From positions 229,953-293,952 of the forward strand of contig NZ_FZOR01000003.1 in the NCBI RefSeq assembly GCF_900188445.1: a stretch of DNA of 64,000 nt. Direction: 5' to 3'. How positions within the stretch are numbered: position 1 is the first letter of the stretch; every line of letters begins with the position of its first letter. Below are positions 37,974-47,637 of this stretch, piece by piece. The position numbers and the translations under genes are program-made. The notes beneath the pieces were generated by a model. The model did not search any database, was not told the DNA's origin, and was given only the letters and a program-made list of their open reading frames with translations. This stretch comes from Actinomadura meyerae (GTDB lineage: Bacteria; Actinomycetota; Actinomycetes; Streptosporangiales; Streptosporangiaceae).

Positions 37974-39203
37974 ATGCTGTTCCGTGCCCGCATTGGATCG
38001 TTCCTGACCTTCGCGCTGGCCGGCCTGCTGACCGGAGTGTGGGTGGCGCGCATGCCCGCGCTGGCCGCCAAGTTCGGGACGACCGAGGGCGAGATCGGCA
38101 TAGTCGTCCTCGTCTGGGGGCTCGGCGCCATCGTCGCCATGCAGGCGCTCCGCGGTGTCATGGCGCGCGCGGGCAGCCGGACGGTGCTCCGCGTGGCCCT
38201 GCCGCTGACCGCGCTGTCCTACGTGGCGGTCGCGCTCGCGCCCGCCTACGGGGTGCTGCTCGCCGCGGTCGCGCTGTTCGGCATGACGTTCGGGATCACC
38301 GACATCGCGATGAACGCGCAGGGCAGCGTCGTCGAGCGGGAGTACCGCCGGTCCATCATGAGCGGCATGCACGCCGGGTGGTGCGTCGGCGCGATGAGCG
38401 GCGGGCTGCTCGGCGTCGCCACGGCCGCCGCCGGGCTCGGCTTCACCACGACCGTGCTGACCGCCGCGCTGGTGGCGCTGCCCGCGGGCCTCGCGCTCGG
38501 CCGCACCTACCTGCCCGACCCGGTGGCCCCCGCCGCGGCGGGGGCCGGGCGCAAGGCGCGCCGCCTGCCCGCCGCGGTGTACCTGATCGGCGTCCTCGGA
38601 TTCATCGCGTTCATGACCGAGGGGTCGATCGCCGACTGGAGCGGCCTGCTGCTGCACGAGGAGCTGGGCGCCACGGAGGCCGTCGCCGCCGCCGGGTACC
38701 CGGTGTTCGAGCTGGCGATGCTGCTCGGCCGGCTCGTCGGCGACCGCGTCCGGATGCGCGCCGGCACCCGCCGGCTGCTGATCGGCGCGGGTCTCGGCAC
38801 CGCCGCCGGCATGACCGTCGTCGTGCTGGCGCCGACCCCGGCCGTCGCGATCGCCGGGTTCTTCGTCACCGGGCTGGTCGTCTGCACGGTCGTCCCCACG
38901 ACGATCTCGCTGGCGGGGACCGCGGCGCCGGACCGCCCCGCCGCGGCCGTCGCCCAGGTCGGCGCGATGGGGTACGGCGGGCTGCTGCTCGGCCCGGTCG
39001 TGGTCGGCTTCCTCTCCGACGCCACCTCGCTGCGGGTCGGCGTCGGCACGGTCGTCGTCCTCGCCCTCCTCATCGCCGCCGGCGCCCGGTTCGTCCCGCT
39101 CCGCGGCGGCATCGACGTGACGGCCGCCGCGGCGCCCGAGCCGGCTCCCCTCACCGGTGCCGCCGACCCCGGGGACACCCGACCCGAGCCCATCGCGGCC
39201 TGA
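37974..39203 (+). CDS. Major facilitator superfamily transporter
   Basis: A 409-aa membrane protein with about 12 hydrophobic segments. It starts RIGSFLTFALAGLLTGVWVA and resembles the YbjJ-type MFS group: RMPALAAKFGTTEGEIG, RGVMARAGSRTVLR (motif A-like loop between helices 2 and 3), FGMTFGITDIAMNAQG and MSGMHAGWCVGAM. Members are poorly characterised exporters or sugar-type permeases. ATG 37974 has AGAGGTG 5 bases upstream. Control by the upstream TetR protein is inferred from position only. Confidence 0.9.
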   Translation: MLFRARIGSFLTFALAGLLTGVWVARMPALAAKFGTTEGEIGIVVLVWGLGAIVAMQALRGVMARAGSRTVLRVALPLTALSYVAVALAPAYGVLLAAVALFGMTFGITDIAMNAQGSVVEREYRRSIMSGMHAGWCVGAMSGGLLGVATAAAGLGFTTTVLTAALVALPAGLALGRTYLPDPVAPAAAGAGRKARRLPAAVYLIGVLGFIAFMTEGSIADWSGLLLHEELGATEAVAAAGYPVFELAMLLGRLVGDRVRMRAGTRRLLIGAGLGTAAGMTVVVLAPTPAVAIAGFFVTGLVVCTVVPTTISLAGTAAPDRPAAAVAQVGAMGYGGLLLGPVVVGFLSDATSLRVGVGTVVVLALLIAAGARFVPLRGGIDVTAAAAPEPAPLTGAADPGDTRPEPIAA

Positions 39204-39307
39204 CCCGCGCCGGGCTCGGGCGGCCCCCTCCCGGAGAAGCCCTCGTGGCCGGGCGTCGCGATCCGATATAACCCAATCGAGATCGTTACGGGTGATGGGG
39301 GCAGTGC

Positions 39308-41131
39308 ATGACGGGGTGGCGGGTTCCGGGGTACAGCGAGCTGCGCGTCCTCGGGGAGGGCGCCCAGGGGCGGGTGGTGCTGGCGCGGCACGACGCGACG
39401 GGACGCCCCGCGGCGATCAAGTACCTCGGGGAGTCCCTCGCCGGGGACGCCGGGTTCCGGGAGCGGTTCCGCGGCGAGGCCGAGCTGCTGAGCCGGCTCC
39501 GCAACCCGTTCGTCGCGCAGCTGTTCGGCCTGGTCGAGCGGCCGGACGGCGCGGCCATCGTGATGGAGGCGGTGGACGGGGCGTCCCTCAAGGCGGTGCT
39601 CGCCGAGCAGGGGCCGCTGCGGCCGGAGGCGGCCCTCGCGGTGCTGAAGGGCTCGCTGCTGGGGCTCGCCGCCGCGCACGACCTCGGGATCGTCCACCGC
39701 GACTACAAGCCCGCCAACGTGATCGTGCGCGGCGACGGGCTGAGCAAGCTGATCGACTTCGGCATCGCGGTGGACGCGGGCGCGGCCGGCCGGTCCGGCA
39801 CGCCCGTCTACATGGCGCCCGAGCAGTGGCGGGACGAGCCCGCCTCCCCCGCGACCGACGTGTACGCGGCGGCGTGCGTCTTCTTCGAGTGCGTGACGGG
39901 GCGCCGGCCCTACACCGCCGAGGACCAGGTGGGCCTGATGGGCCGCCACCTCAACGCCCCGATCCCCGTGGAGGACGTCCCCGAGCCCCTCCGCCCGCTC
40001 ATCGAGCGGGGCCTCGCCAAGAACCCGTGGGACCGCCCGATGGGCGCGGCGGCGTTCGTCGCCGAGCTGGAGGCGGTCGCGTCGAGCGCCTACGGGCGGG
40101 ACTGGGAGGGGCACGGCGTCCGGACGCTCGCGGGCACCGCCGCCGCGCTGTCGATGCTCTTCCCGCTCACCGCGCTCGGCCTCGGATCGGGCGGCGCGGC
40201 GGGAGCGGCGGGTGCCGCGGGAGCAGCGGGCGGCGCGGGCGCGGTAGGGGCGGGAGGCGCCGCCGGGGCCGGAGCCGGAGGCGCGGCGGGTGCCGGAGCG
40301 GGCGGCGCGGCGGGCGCCGGGGCCGGCGGCGCCGGCCAGGGGGTGATCGGCGCGCTCGGCGCCAAGGGCGCGGTGGCCGTCGCGGGCGGGGCCGCCGCCG
40401 TGGCGGTGGGCGGCGGCGCGGCCGTCTACGTCGCCGTCGCGGACGACGACCCGAAGCCGGTCGCCGTCCAGCTGGCGGCCTTCACCGAGCCGTCGCGGCC
40501 GCTCGGCAGCGGGGCGACGTTCCAGGCGCGGGGGCGGCTCGTGCGGGTCTCCGGCGGGGACGCCGCCCTGACCCGGAAGATCAACCAGGCGCTGCGGGCG
40601 CCGCTGGAGCAGCGCTGGGCCAAGATCCGGTCGGGCCTGCAGGAGACCGGCCGCGGCGCCTACACCGACGTCGTGACGCCGCAGGTGCTCATGCGCAACG
40701 ACCGGCTGCTGTCGGTCTGGTACGGCGTGGGGCTGAACGGCGACCGCGGATCGGGCTGGGACCAGCCGCAGGCGGCCACCGTGGACCTGCGGACCGGCAC
40801 CGCCTACGGGCCGCTCGGCCTGTGGCGCGATCCGTCCGCGCAGGGCCTGAAGCCGCTCGACACGAAGATCGAGCCGCACCTGCGCGGCGGCTCCTACTGC
40901 GCCGGCGACATCTCGAACGGCGAGGACAACCCGTCCGCCTACGTCAAGTCGGGCGATGTCACCATGGCCCTCACTCCGAAGGGCATCAAGGTGGCGTTCT
41001 ACGGCGCGCTGCTGGGCTATCCGTCCGCGTGCGGGCTTCAGGACGGGGTCGTCCCCTACGCGGAGGTGAGCGACATGCTCAAGCCCTCGCTGCTGAAGGC
41101 CGTCCCGTACCCGTCGCCGGCCCGCTCCTGA
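39308..41131 (+). CDS. Ser/Thr protein kinase, membrane-anchored, with HRDYKP loop
   Basis: A 607-aa protein. The kinase domain (about residues 8-260) has glycine loop LGEGAQGRVVL, the beta3 Lys in AAIKYL, catalytic loop HRDYKPANV (Tyr instead of the usual Leu), DFGIA and GTPVYMAPEQW, so it should be active. A hydrophobic stretch follows, then a Gly/Ala low-complexity segment (about 295-345), a membrane helix (about 352-378) and an extracytoplasmic domain of about 225 residues (DVVTPQVLMRNDRLLSVWYGV), which resembles DUF3298-type sensor regions. ATG 39308 has GGGGGCAG upstream. A strong terminator follows at 41183-41220. The signal sensed is unknown. Confidence 0.9.
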   Translation: MTGWRVPGYSELRVLGEGAQGRVVLARHDATGRPAAIKYLGESLAGDAGFRERFRGEAELLSRLRNPFVAQLFGLVERPDGAAIVMEAVDGASLKAVLAEQGPLRPEAALAVLKGSLLGLAAAHDLGIVHRDYKPANVIVRGDGLSKLIDFGIAVDAGAAGRSGTPVYMAPEQWRDEPASPATDVYAAACVFFECVTGRRPYTAEDQVGLMGRHLNAPIPVEDVPEPLRPLIERGLAKNPWDRPMGAAAFVAELEAVASSAYGRDWEGHGVRTLAGTAAALSMLFPLTALGLGSGGAAGAAGAAGAAGGAGAVGAGGAAGAGAGGAAGAGAGGAAGAGAGGAGQGVIGALGAKGAVAVAGGAAAVAVGGGAAVYVAVADDDPKPVAVQLAAFTEPSRPLGSGATFQARGRLVRVSGGDAALTRKINQALRAPLEQRWAKIRSGLQETGRGAYTDVVTPQVLMRNDRLLSVWYGVGLNGDRGSGWDQPQAATVDLRTGTAYGPLGLWRDPSAQGLKPLDTKIEPHLRGGSYCAGDISNGEDNPSAYVKSGDVTMALTPKGIKVAFYGALLGYPSACGLQDGVVPYAEVSDMLKPSLLKAVPYPSPARS

Positions 41132-41182
41132 CGACGCGCGCCCCCGGACACGCGCGCCCCCGGACACCCGCTCCCGGATGCG

Positions 41183-41220
41183 CGGACGGCCCCGGCGGCG
41201 GGTGCCGCCGGGGCCGTCCG
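41183..41220. terminator. Bidirectional terminator between the kinase gene and etfA
   Basis: A perfect 16-bp stem, CGGACGGCCCCGGCGG paired with CCGCCGGGGCCGTCCG around a 6-base loop, separates the convergent kinase (ends 41131) and etfA (ends 41229) genes. It is the strongest hairpin in the window. Confidence 0.85.
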
Positions 41221-41228
41221 CGGGCGGA

Positions 41229-42179
<951 letters not shown>

Positions 42180-42198
42180 TGGTAATCCCCTTCCCCGG

Positions 42199-42978
42199 TC
42201 AGACGAACTTCTTCGACGCGAGGAACTCGGCGATCTTCACGCCGCCGTCGCCCTCGTCGGTGACGATCTCGCCCTTGGCGCGCGGCGGCGCCTCGGCGAA
42301 GTCGACGACCTCGGTGGCGGCGTTCGCCAGGCCCACCTGGGCCGCGTCGATGCCGGCGTCGCCCAGGCCGAGCGTCTCGACCGGCTTCTTCTTGGCCGCC
42401 ATGATCCCCTTGAACGAGGGGTAGCGCGGCTCGTTGATCTTCTCGACGACGCTGACGACCGCGGGCAGGGCCGCCTCGATGCGGTCGAAGCCGTAGTCGG
42501 TCTGCCGCTGCGCCTTGATGGACGACCCGTCGATCTCGACCTTGTTGGCCAGCGAGACCTGCGCGACGCCGAGCCGCTCGGCGAGCATCGCGGCGAGGAC
42601 GCCGGTGCGCGCGTCGGTGGACTCCGAGCCGAGGATCACCAGGTCGAACCCGGTGCGGCCGAGGGCCTGCTGGAGGGCGTACGAGGTCTGCAGCGCGTCG
42701 GAGCCGGCGAGGCCGTCGTCCACGAGGTGCACGGCCTTGTCGGCGCCCATGGCCAGGGACTTGCGGATCGAGTCGGTGGCCTTGTCGGGACCCATGGTCA
42801 GGACGGTCACCTCGCCGCCGTGGGCCTCCTTGATGCGCAGCGCCTCTTCGATCGCGTACTCATCGAGTTCGTTGATGACCCCGTCCGCCGCCGCGCGGTC
42901 GAGCGTGCTGTCATCGGACTTCAGCTTGCGCGGGCTCTCCGTATCGGGAACCTGCTTCACCAGGACGACGATGTTCAT
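42199..42978 (-). CDS. etfB: Electron transfer flavoprotein beta subunit
   Basis: The AMP-binding partner of EtfA. The 259-aa product begins MNIVVLVKQVPDTESPRKL, has ELDEYAIEEALRIKE, the VLTMGPDKATDSIRKSLAMGADKAVHL region (in part), and the ETF-beta signature around VEKINEPRYPSFKGIMAAKKK. ATG 42978 matches the family start. GGGAGG lies 13 bases upstream, rather far, and the frame extends nine codons further, but that extension is not family-like. First gene of etfBA; the promoter should lie in 42979-43200, where an inverted repeat is seen. Confidence 0.96.
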   Translation of the reverse strand: MNIVVLVKQVPDTESPRKLKSDDSTLDRAAADGVINELDEYAIEEALRIKEAHGGEVTVLTMGPDKATDSIRKSLAMGADKAVHLVDDGLAGSDALQTSYALQQALGRTGFDLVILGSESTDARTGVLAAMLAERLGVAQVSLANKVEIDGSSIKAQRQTDYGFDRIEAALPAVVSVVEKINEPRYPSFKGIMAAKKKPVETLGLGDAGIDAAQVGLANAATEVVDFAEAPPRAKGEIVTDEGDGGVKIAEFLASKKFV

Positions 42979-43143
42979 GGCCGGTGGCCGACCTCCCTGC
43001 ACTCAGTTGGCCGCTGGGTGAGCGGCAGAGGGGCGCCGCCCATGGCGGGTCGACGCGGACGTGCGCTTTCGAAGTCACAGCCTGCCAAATACCCGAACCT
43101 GCTTCGGAGCCGGGTCCCTGATTCGGCCGTGCACCCGCCATGT

Positions 43144-43155
43144 TACTAGCGAGTA
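43144..43155. promoter_or_regulatory. Inverted repeat upstream of etfB
   Basis: TACT-AGCG-AGTA, extendable with one mismatch, lies in the 275-bp gap before etfB. The adjoining minus-strand sequence TTTGCCAGCAGG could hold a -35 box. It looks like a TetR-type site for fatty-acid or beta-oxidation control, but the regulator is not identified. Nearby (43196-43232) is G-rich sequence GGGGGTTTCAGGGGGCG resembling part of the 26-kb repeat. Confidence 0.4.
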
Positions 43156-43253
43156 GCCTGCTGGCAAATCCCAGTTCGTGAGACCTTACCCACGCGAACG
43201 GGGGTTTCAGGGGGCGAATCCCATTCCGAACGGGACGTGACGCACTTCACGTC

Positions 43254-44603
43254 TCAGAACCGGTTGACGGCGTGCTGGAGGCGGTCAAGCGAGCTCTCCA
43301 GGGTCTGCTGCACCCCGTAGAGCGGGGCGAAGCTCGGCGTCAGCGTCAGCGCCGCGACCCCCGCGACCAGGGCAAGGACGCCGAGGCCCAGCACCGCGCC
43401 CGCGATGGTCCGGGGCCGCCGCGCGACGGGCAGGAACAGCCGCTCCAACTGCCGCCGCGGACCGCGCACGCCGGGCGCCGTCCACAGCACCGCCGCCCCC
43501 GCGCCGGCGCCGAACGCGGCGGCCGTGAGCGAATCGATCTCCCCGCCGACCGCCGCCGCCGCGACCAGCGCGACCGGAACGGCGACCGCGGCCGCCGCCG
43601 CGTACGGGACGGTCAGCAGCGTCCGCCCGAACGCCGCCGCCCAGCCCCTGGCCCGCGTCCCCGCCGGTGCGCCCGCGAGCCGCAGCAGCGTCACCGCGGC
43701 GAGCGACGCCGCGAGCCCCGCGACCGGGACGACGACCACGACGGCGACCGCGATCACCACGGCCATGGCGGTGAGCAGCCGCGCCCAGCCCAGCGGCACC
43801 TTCAGTTCGGGCGCCGCGACGCCCGAGCCGGAGGTGCCGCGCCGCGCCTCCTCCGGCACGGCTCCCGCCTCCCGGCCCCGCGGCGGCGCGGCCGGGACGG
43901 GTGCCTCGTCGGGCGCCGGGCGGGCGGCAGGGACGGCGGGCAGGTCGAGCCGGGAGGTCGCCTCCGCCAGGTCCCGCGCCGCCGGGCGCGCCGCCGGATC
44001 GGGATGCGCGGCGGCCTCGACCAGCGGGCGCAGCGCGGCCGGCAGCGCACCGGGCGGGGCGTCGCGGCGGCCGGTCGCGGCGAACGCCACCGTCGCGGCC
44101 CACGCGCGGATGTCGCCCGCCGGGTCGGCGGCGGCGGTCAGCGCGAAGTCGACGACGACCGGCGCGTCGTCCACGACGAGCACCGTTCCCGGGTCGAGCG
44201 CGCCGTGCGCGAGGCCCGTCCCGTGGACGGCGGCGAGGGCCTTGGCCAGCCCGGTGGCCAGGCGGCACAGCGCGTCCCCGGACATGGGACCGCGCTCCGC
44301 GACCCTCTCCGCCAGCGGCCGCCCGGGGACGAACCGGGACACGACGTACGGCCGCGGCCCGGCGCTCTCGCCGTCCAGGACGTCCACCACGTAGGGGCTG
44401 AGCACCTCGCGCATCCGCTGGACGTCGACGGCGGTGCCGGGCGGGAGCAGCCGGATCGCGACATCGCGGCCGTCCGGCCCGGCGGCGCGGTGCACCGCGC
44501 CCAGGGCGTTCGGCCCGGCACCGTCCGGCATGGCGGCGCCGTCCGGCCCGGACAGCAGCCGGTACGGGCCGATGTATTCCAGTCGCCTTGTCTCACCGCT
44601 CAT
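43254..44603 (-). CDS. Membrane pseudokinase (kinase fold lacking catalytic residues)
   Basis: A 449-aa protein with a Ser/Thr-kinase-like N-terminal domain (about residues 10-215), followed by a Pro/Ala-rich linker and four to six membrane helices (about 270-425). The catalytic elements are replaced: no glycine-loop pattern, beta3 VAIK reads VAIR (Arg51), HRDLKPxN reads HGALDPGTV (133-141), and DFG reads DFA (152-154). It should not phosphorylate in the usual way. The C-terminal membrane domain resembles the one in the neighbouring kinase (44665-46623), including RRQLERLF versus RRQLARIW, so the pair probably arose by duplication. ATG 44603 is preferred over the one four codons upstream. Confidence 0.85.
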   Translation of the reverse strand: MSGETRRLEYIGPYRLLSGPDGAAMPDGAGPNALGAVHRAAGPDGRDVAIRLLPPGTAVDVQRMREVLSPYVVDVLDGESAGPRPYVVSRFVPGRPLAERVAERGPMSGDALCRLATGLAKALAAVHGTGLAHGALDPGTVLVVDDAPVVVDFALTAAADPAGDIRAWAATVAFAATGRRDAPPGALPAALRPLVEAAAHPDPAARPAARDLAEATSRLDLPAVPAARPAPDEAPVPAAPPRGREAGAVPEEARRGTSGSGVAAPELKVPLGWARLLTAMAVVIAVAVVVVVPVAGLAASLAAVTLLRLAGAPAGTRARGWAAAFGRTLLTVPYAAAAAVAVPVALVAAAAVGGEIDSLTAAAFGAGAGAAVLWTAPGVRGPRRQLERLFLPVARRPRTIAGAVLGLGVLALVAGVAALTLTPSFAPLYGVQQTLESSLDRLQHAVNRF

Positions 44604-44664
44604 AAGGGTCGCCACCCTACCGACGCGTCAAGCTCCGCAGGATGCCGTCGGGACGAACCGCCGG

Positions 44665-46623
44665 TCACATGCCGGGAATGCTGGACACGAGTTCGCGCAC
44701 GTCGGCCCGCAGGCCCTCCAGGCTCTGGCTCATGCCGTCCAGCGGCGTGGTGTCGGGCGGCTGCCGCTGCGACAGCCCGGCCAGCACCCCGGCGAAGATC
44801 CCGAGGACGAGGACGCCCGCGAGGGCGGCCTCGGCGCGCGGCAGCAGCGCCCCCCAGATCCGGGCGAGCTGCCGCCGGGGCGCGCCGCTGCCCGGCGCGA
44901 GGCAGAGCAGCCCGATCACCGCCATGGACGAGTACGCGATGGCCTTCGACGCCGTCATGTCCGACTGCGCGAAGATCAGCACGCCGAGCATGATCAGCCC
45001 GGCCGCCAGGCTGAGCGACGTCCACAGCACCGTGGACATCAGCGCGCCCGGCAGGTGCAGCGGCGTCCGGAACGCGGCGGCGACGGCGTCGCCCGAGCGC
45101 GGCCCGCGCCTGGTCTGCCGGCCCTCCATGCCCTTGGCGGCCTTGTCGGCCGCCCGCAGCACGAACACGCCGCCGATGGTGACGGCGAGGGCGAGCAGCG
45201 GCGCGATGTTGGCGAACGCGAGCAGCGCCACCAGGACGATGAAGCTGAGCACCCGGTACCAGCCGTAGGGCTTGCGGCGGTCGCGGTCGGCGCGGTCGGC
45301 GTGGTCGGCGCGGTCGGCACGGGCCTGGTCGGCGACGCGGCGCTGCGCGTCCTGCGTCTGCGCGTCGTAGGGCCCGCCGCGCTGCAGCGCGCCCGGCGGA
45401 GGCTGGCCGGGCGGAGGCTGGCCGGGCGGCGGCGCGTAGGGCGGGTACGCGCCGCTCTGCCCGTACGGGTCGGGCGGCGCGTAGCCGCGCCCGCCGAACT
45501 GCTCGCCCGCCTTGAACTGCGGGGGCGGCGGGCCGGGCGGGGGCGGCGGCGGTGCGGCGGGCGGCAGCTGGCCGACGAAGTCGCGGGGCTGCGCCGGGAC
45601 GGGCGCCGGAGCGGGCGCGGGCAGCGCGGTCCCGCCGGGGGCCGTCGCGGGCGGCGGCGGCGCCGGGACGTCCTGGGAGGTCTCCGGCGGCGACCCCGTC
45701 ACCGGCATCGAGAACATCCGGGAGTGGTCGGGCGCCGGCTCGTCCACGGACGTGCCGTCCGGCGGCGGGACCGGAGCCGGGTAGTGCCGGTCGACGCGGG
45801 TCTGGTCGGTGATGGTGGCTTCGAGGTGGATCCGCCGGGTGAGCTGCACCAGCTTCACCGCGGTGGGGCGCTCGGCCGGGTGCCGCGCCATCGCGGCCCG
45901 CAGCACCGGCAGCAGCGCGTCCGGCACGCCGTCCAGGTCGGGCGTGCCCTGCATGATCTTGTAGAAGATCGACTCGAAGGTGCCGGAGCCGAACGGGGGC
46001 CGGCCGGTGGCGGCGTAGGCGACGGTCCCGGCCCAGGCGTGCACGTCCGACGGCGGGCCCGCGTCCTCGCCCTCGATGATCTCCGGGGCGAGGTAGCCGG
46101 GGGTGCCGATGACCATGCCGGTCGCGGTGAGCCGGGTCGCGTCGGCGGCCTGCGCGATGCCGAAGTCGATGACGATGGGCTCGCCGTCCACGAGCATCAC
46201 GTTGCCGGGCTTCAGGTCGCGGTGCACGATCCCGGCGCCGTGGATCGCCGAGAGCGCGGCCGCCAGCCCGACGCCGAGCCGCTGCAGCCCCGGCCCGTAG
46301 ATCGGCCCGGCGTCCTCGACGACCTCTTCGAGCGTCCGGCCGGGGACGTACTGGGTCACGATGTAGGGCTGGTCGGCGGTCACGTCGGCGTCGAGGATCT
46401 CCGCGACGTGCGGGCTGTGCACCCGGCGCATCGAGTCGACCTCGCGGGCCAGCCGGCGGCGCGCCGTGGCGTCGCCCGCGACCGCGGGCCGCAGCACCTT
46501 GATGGCCACGTTGCGCCCCTCGGGGTCGGCGCCGAGGTAGACGACGCCCATGCCCCCCTCCCCAAGGGTCTGCAGGACGCTGTAGTGGCCGATTCGGTCC
46601 CCGGACGTGACGGCTCCTCTCAT
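44665..46623 (-). CDS. Ser/Thr protein kinase with Pro-rich linker and membrane domain
   Basis: A 652-aa protein. The kinase domain (residues 10-270) is complete: GEGGMGVVYLG, Lys42 in VAIK, HRDLKPGN (134-141), DFG (153-155) and GTPGYLAPE. A long Pro/Gly-rich linker (about 290-430) contains the repeated PPPGQPPPGQPPPG. It is followed by a charged RADRADHADRADRDRR stretch and four membrane helices (about 455-620). There is no PASTA domain, so it does not look like PknB. It probably signals from the membrane. ATG 46623 has only a weak ribosome-binding site. The pseudokinase lies 61 bp downstream on the same strand and may be its partner. Confidence 0.93.
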   Translation of the reverse strand: MRGAVTSGDRIGHYSVLQTLGEGGMGVVYLGADPEGRNVAIKVLRPAVAGDATARRRLAREVDSMRRVHSPHVAEILDADVTADQPYIVTQYVPGRTLEEVVEDAGPIYGPGLQRLGVGLAAALSAIHGAGIVHRDLKPGNVMLVDGEPIVIDFGIAQAADATRLTATGMVIGTPGYLAPEIIEGEDAGPPSDVHAWAGTVAYAATGRPPFGSGTFESIFYKIMQGTPDLDGVPDALLPVLRAAMARHPAERPTAVKLVQLTRRIHLEATITDQTRVDRHYPAPVPPPDGTSVDEPAPDHSRMFSMPVTGSPPETSQDVPAPPPPATAPGGTALPAPAPAPVPAQPRDFVGQLPPAAPPPPPPGPPPPQFKAGEQFGGRGYAPPDPYGQSGAYPPYAPPPGQPPPGQPPPGALQRGGPYDAQTQDAQRRVADQARADRADHADRADRDRRKPYGWYRVLSFIVLVALLAFANIAPLLALAVTIGGVFVLRAADKAAKGMEGRQTRRGPRSGDAVAAAFRTPLHLPGALMSTVLWTSLSLAAGLIMLGVLIFAQSDMTASKAIAYSSMAVIGLLCLAPGSGAPRRQLARIWGALLPRAEAALAGVLVLGIFAGVLAGLSQRQPPDTTPLDGMSQSLEGLRADVRELVSSIPGM

Positions 46624-46696
46624 CGTTTCCGAAACCCTACCCTCGCCGCCGCGGGAGGGCGGATCCTTCCCCCGGACGTCACTCGGCTCGGGCGCG

Positions 46697-47560
46697 TCAC
46701 GCGGCGACCCCGTCGCGGGCGGTCACCCCGTCGCGGGCGGTGACCGGCCCGCCGCGCCGGGGGCCGCCCCCCGCGGGCCCTCCGGCGAGCACGCCGGCGA
46801 GCCGGCGTGCGGACGGGCGCCGGGCCGGGTCGCGCCGCAGCGCCTCCCGCAGCAGCCCGGCCAGCGGGGCGGGGACGCCGTCGAGGTCGGCCTGGCCGCG
46901 CAGGATGCGGAAGCACACCCCGTGCAGCGAGCCGCGCCCGAACGGCGGGCGGCCGGTCGCCGCGTACGCGACGGTCGCCGCCCAGGAGAAGACGTCCGAC
47001 GCGGTGGTGGCGCGCTCCCCCTCGATCAGCTCCGGGGCCAGGTAGGCGGGCGTCCCCACGACCATCCCGCGCCGGGTGAGCTGGTCGGCCCCGGCCTCGT
47101 GCGCGATCCCGAAGTCGATCAGCGTGGGCCGGTCGCCCAGCACGATGACGTTGCCCGGCGACACGTCGCGGTGCAGCACGCGCGCGTCGTGGACGTCGGC
47201 GAGCCCGAGCGCCAGCCGGCGCGCGAACCGGGCGAGCCGGTCACCGCGCAGCGGTCCGTACGCCGCGATCAGGTCGTTCAGCGGGCAGCCCGGCACGTAC
47301 TCCATGACCACGTGCGGCCGCTCCGCGGCGATCGCCCCGTCCAGCAGCCGGGCGACGTGGGCGCTGCGCACCCGCGCCTGCGCCCGCATCTCCCGTGCCA
47401 GCCGGTCGATCGCCTCCGCCACCCCCGTGAGCTCGGGTATCAGCTCCTTGACCGCGACCTCGCGGCCCGCGGAGTCCATGGCGAGGTACACCACGGCCGT
47501 GCTCCCCCGGCCGATCTCGTCCAGCAACCGATACCCGCCCAGTCGCCGATGCGTCCCCAT
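46697..47560 (-). CDS. Soluble Ser/Thr protein kinase with HRDVSPGN loop
   Basis: A 287-aa protein, essentially only a kinase domain. It has IGRGSTAVVYLA, Lys38 in VAVK, HRDVSPGN (130-137) with Ser134 where most kinases have Lys, DFG (149-151) and GTPAYLAPELIEG. The catalytic Asp, Asn and DFG are present, so activity is likely; HRDVSPxN also occurs in other bacterial kinases. The tail after about residue 265 contains a small repeat, TARDGVTARDGVAA. ATG 47560 gives MGTHRRLGGYRLL; there is no signal or membrane segment. It lies 73 bp upstream of the membrane kinase gene on the same strand. Confidence 0.9.
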   Translation of the reverse strand: MGTHRRLGGYRLLDEIGRGSTAVVYLAMDSAGREVAVKELIPELTGVAEAIDRLAREMRAQARVRSAHVARLLDGAIAAERPHVVMEYVPGCPLNDLIAAYGPLRGDRLARFARRLALGLADVHDARVLHRDVSPGNVIVLGDRPTLIDFGIAHEAGADQLTRRGMVVGTPAYLAPELIEGERATTASDVFSWAATVAYAATGRPPFGRGSLHGVCFRILRGQADLDGVPAPLAGLLREALRRDPARRPSARRLAGVLAGGPAGGGPRRGGPVTARDGVTARDGVAA

Positions 47561-47637
47561 GCATGCTTTGACGCCGGGAACGGTGGCCGCGTTCCCGCCG
47601 GTCCGCGGCCGGCCGGGGCCGGCGGGGACGGCGGGGC

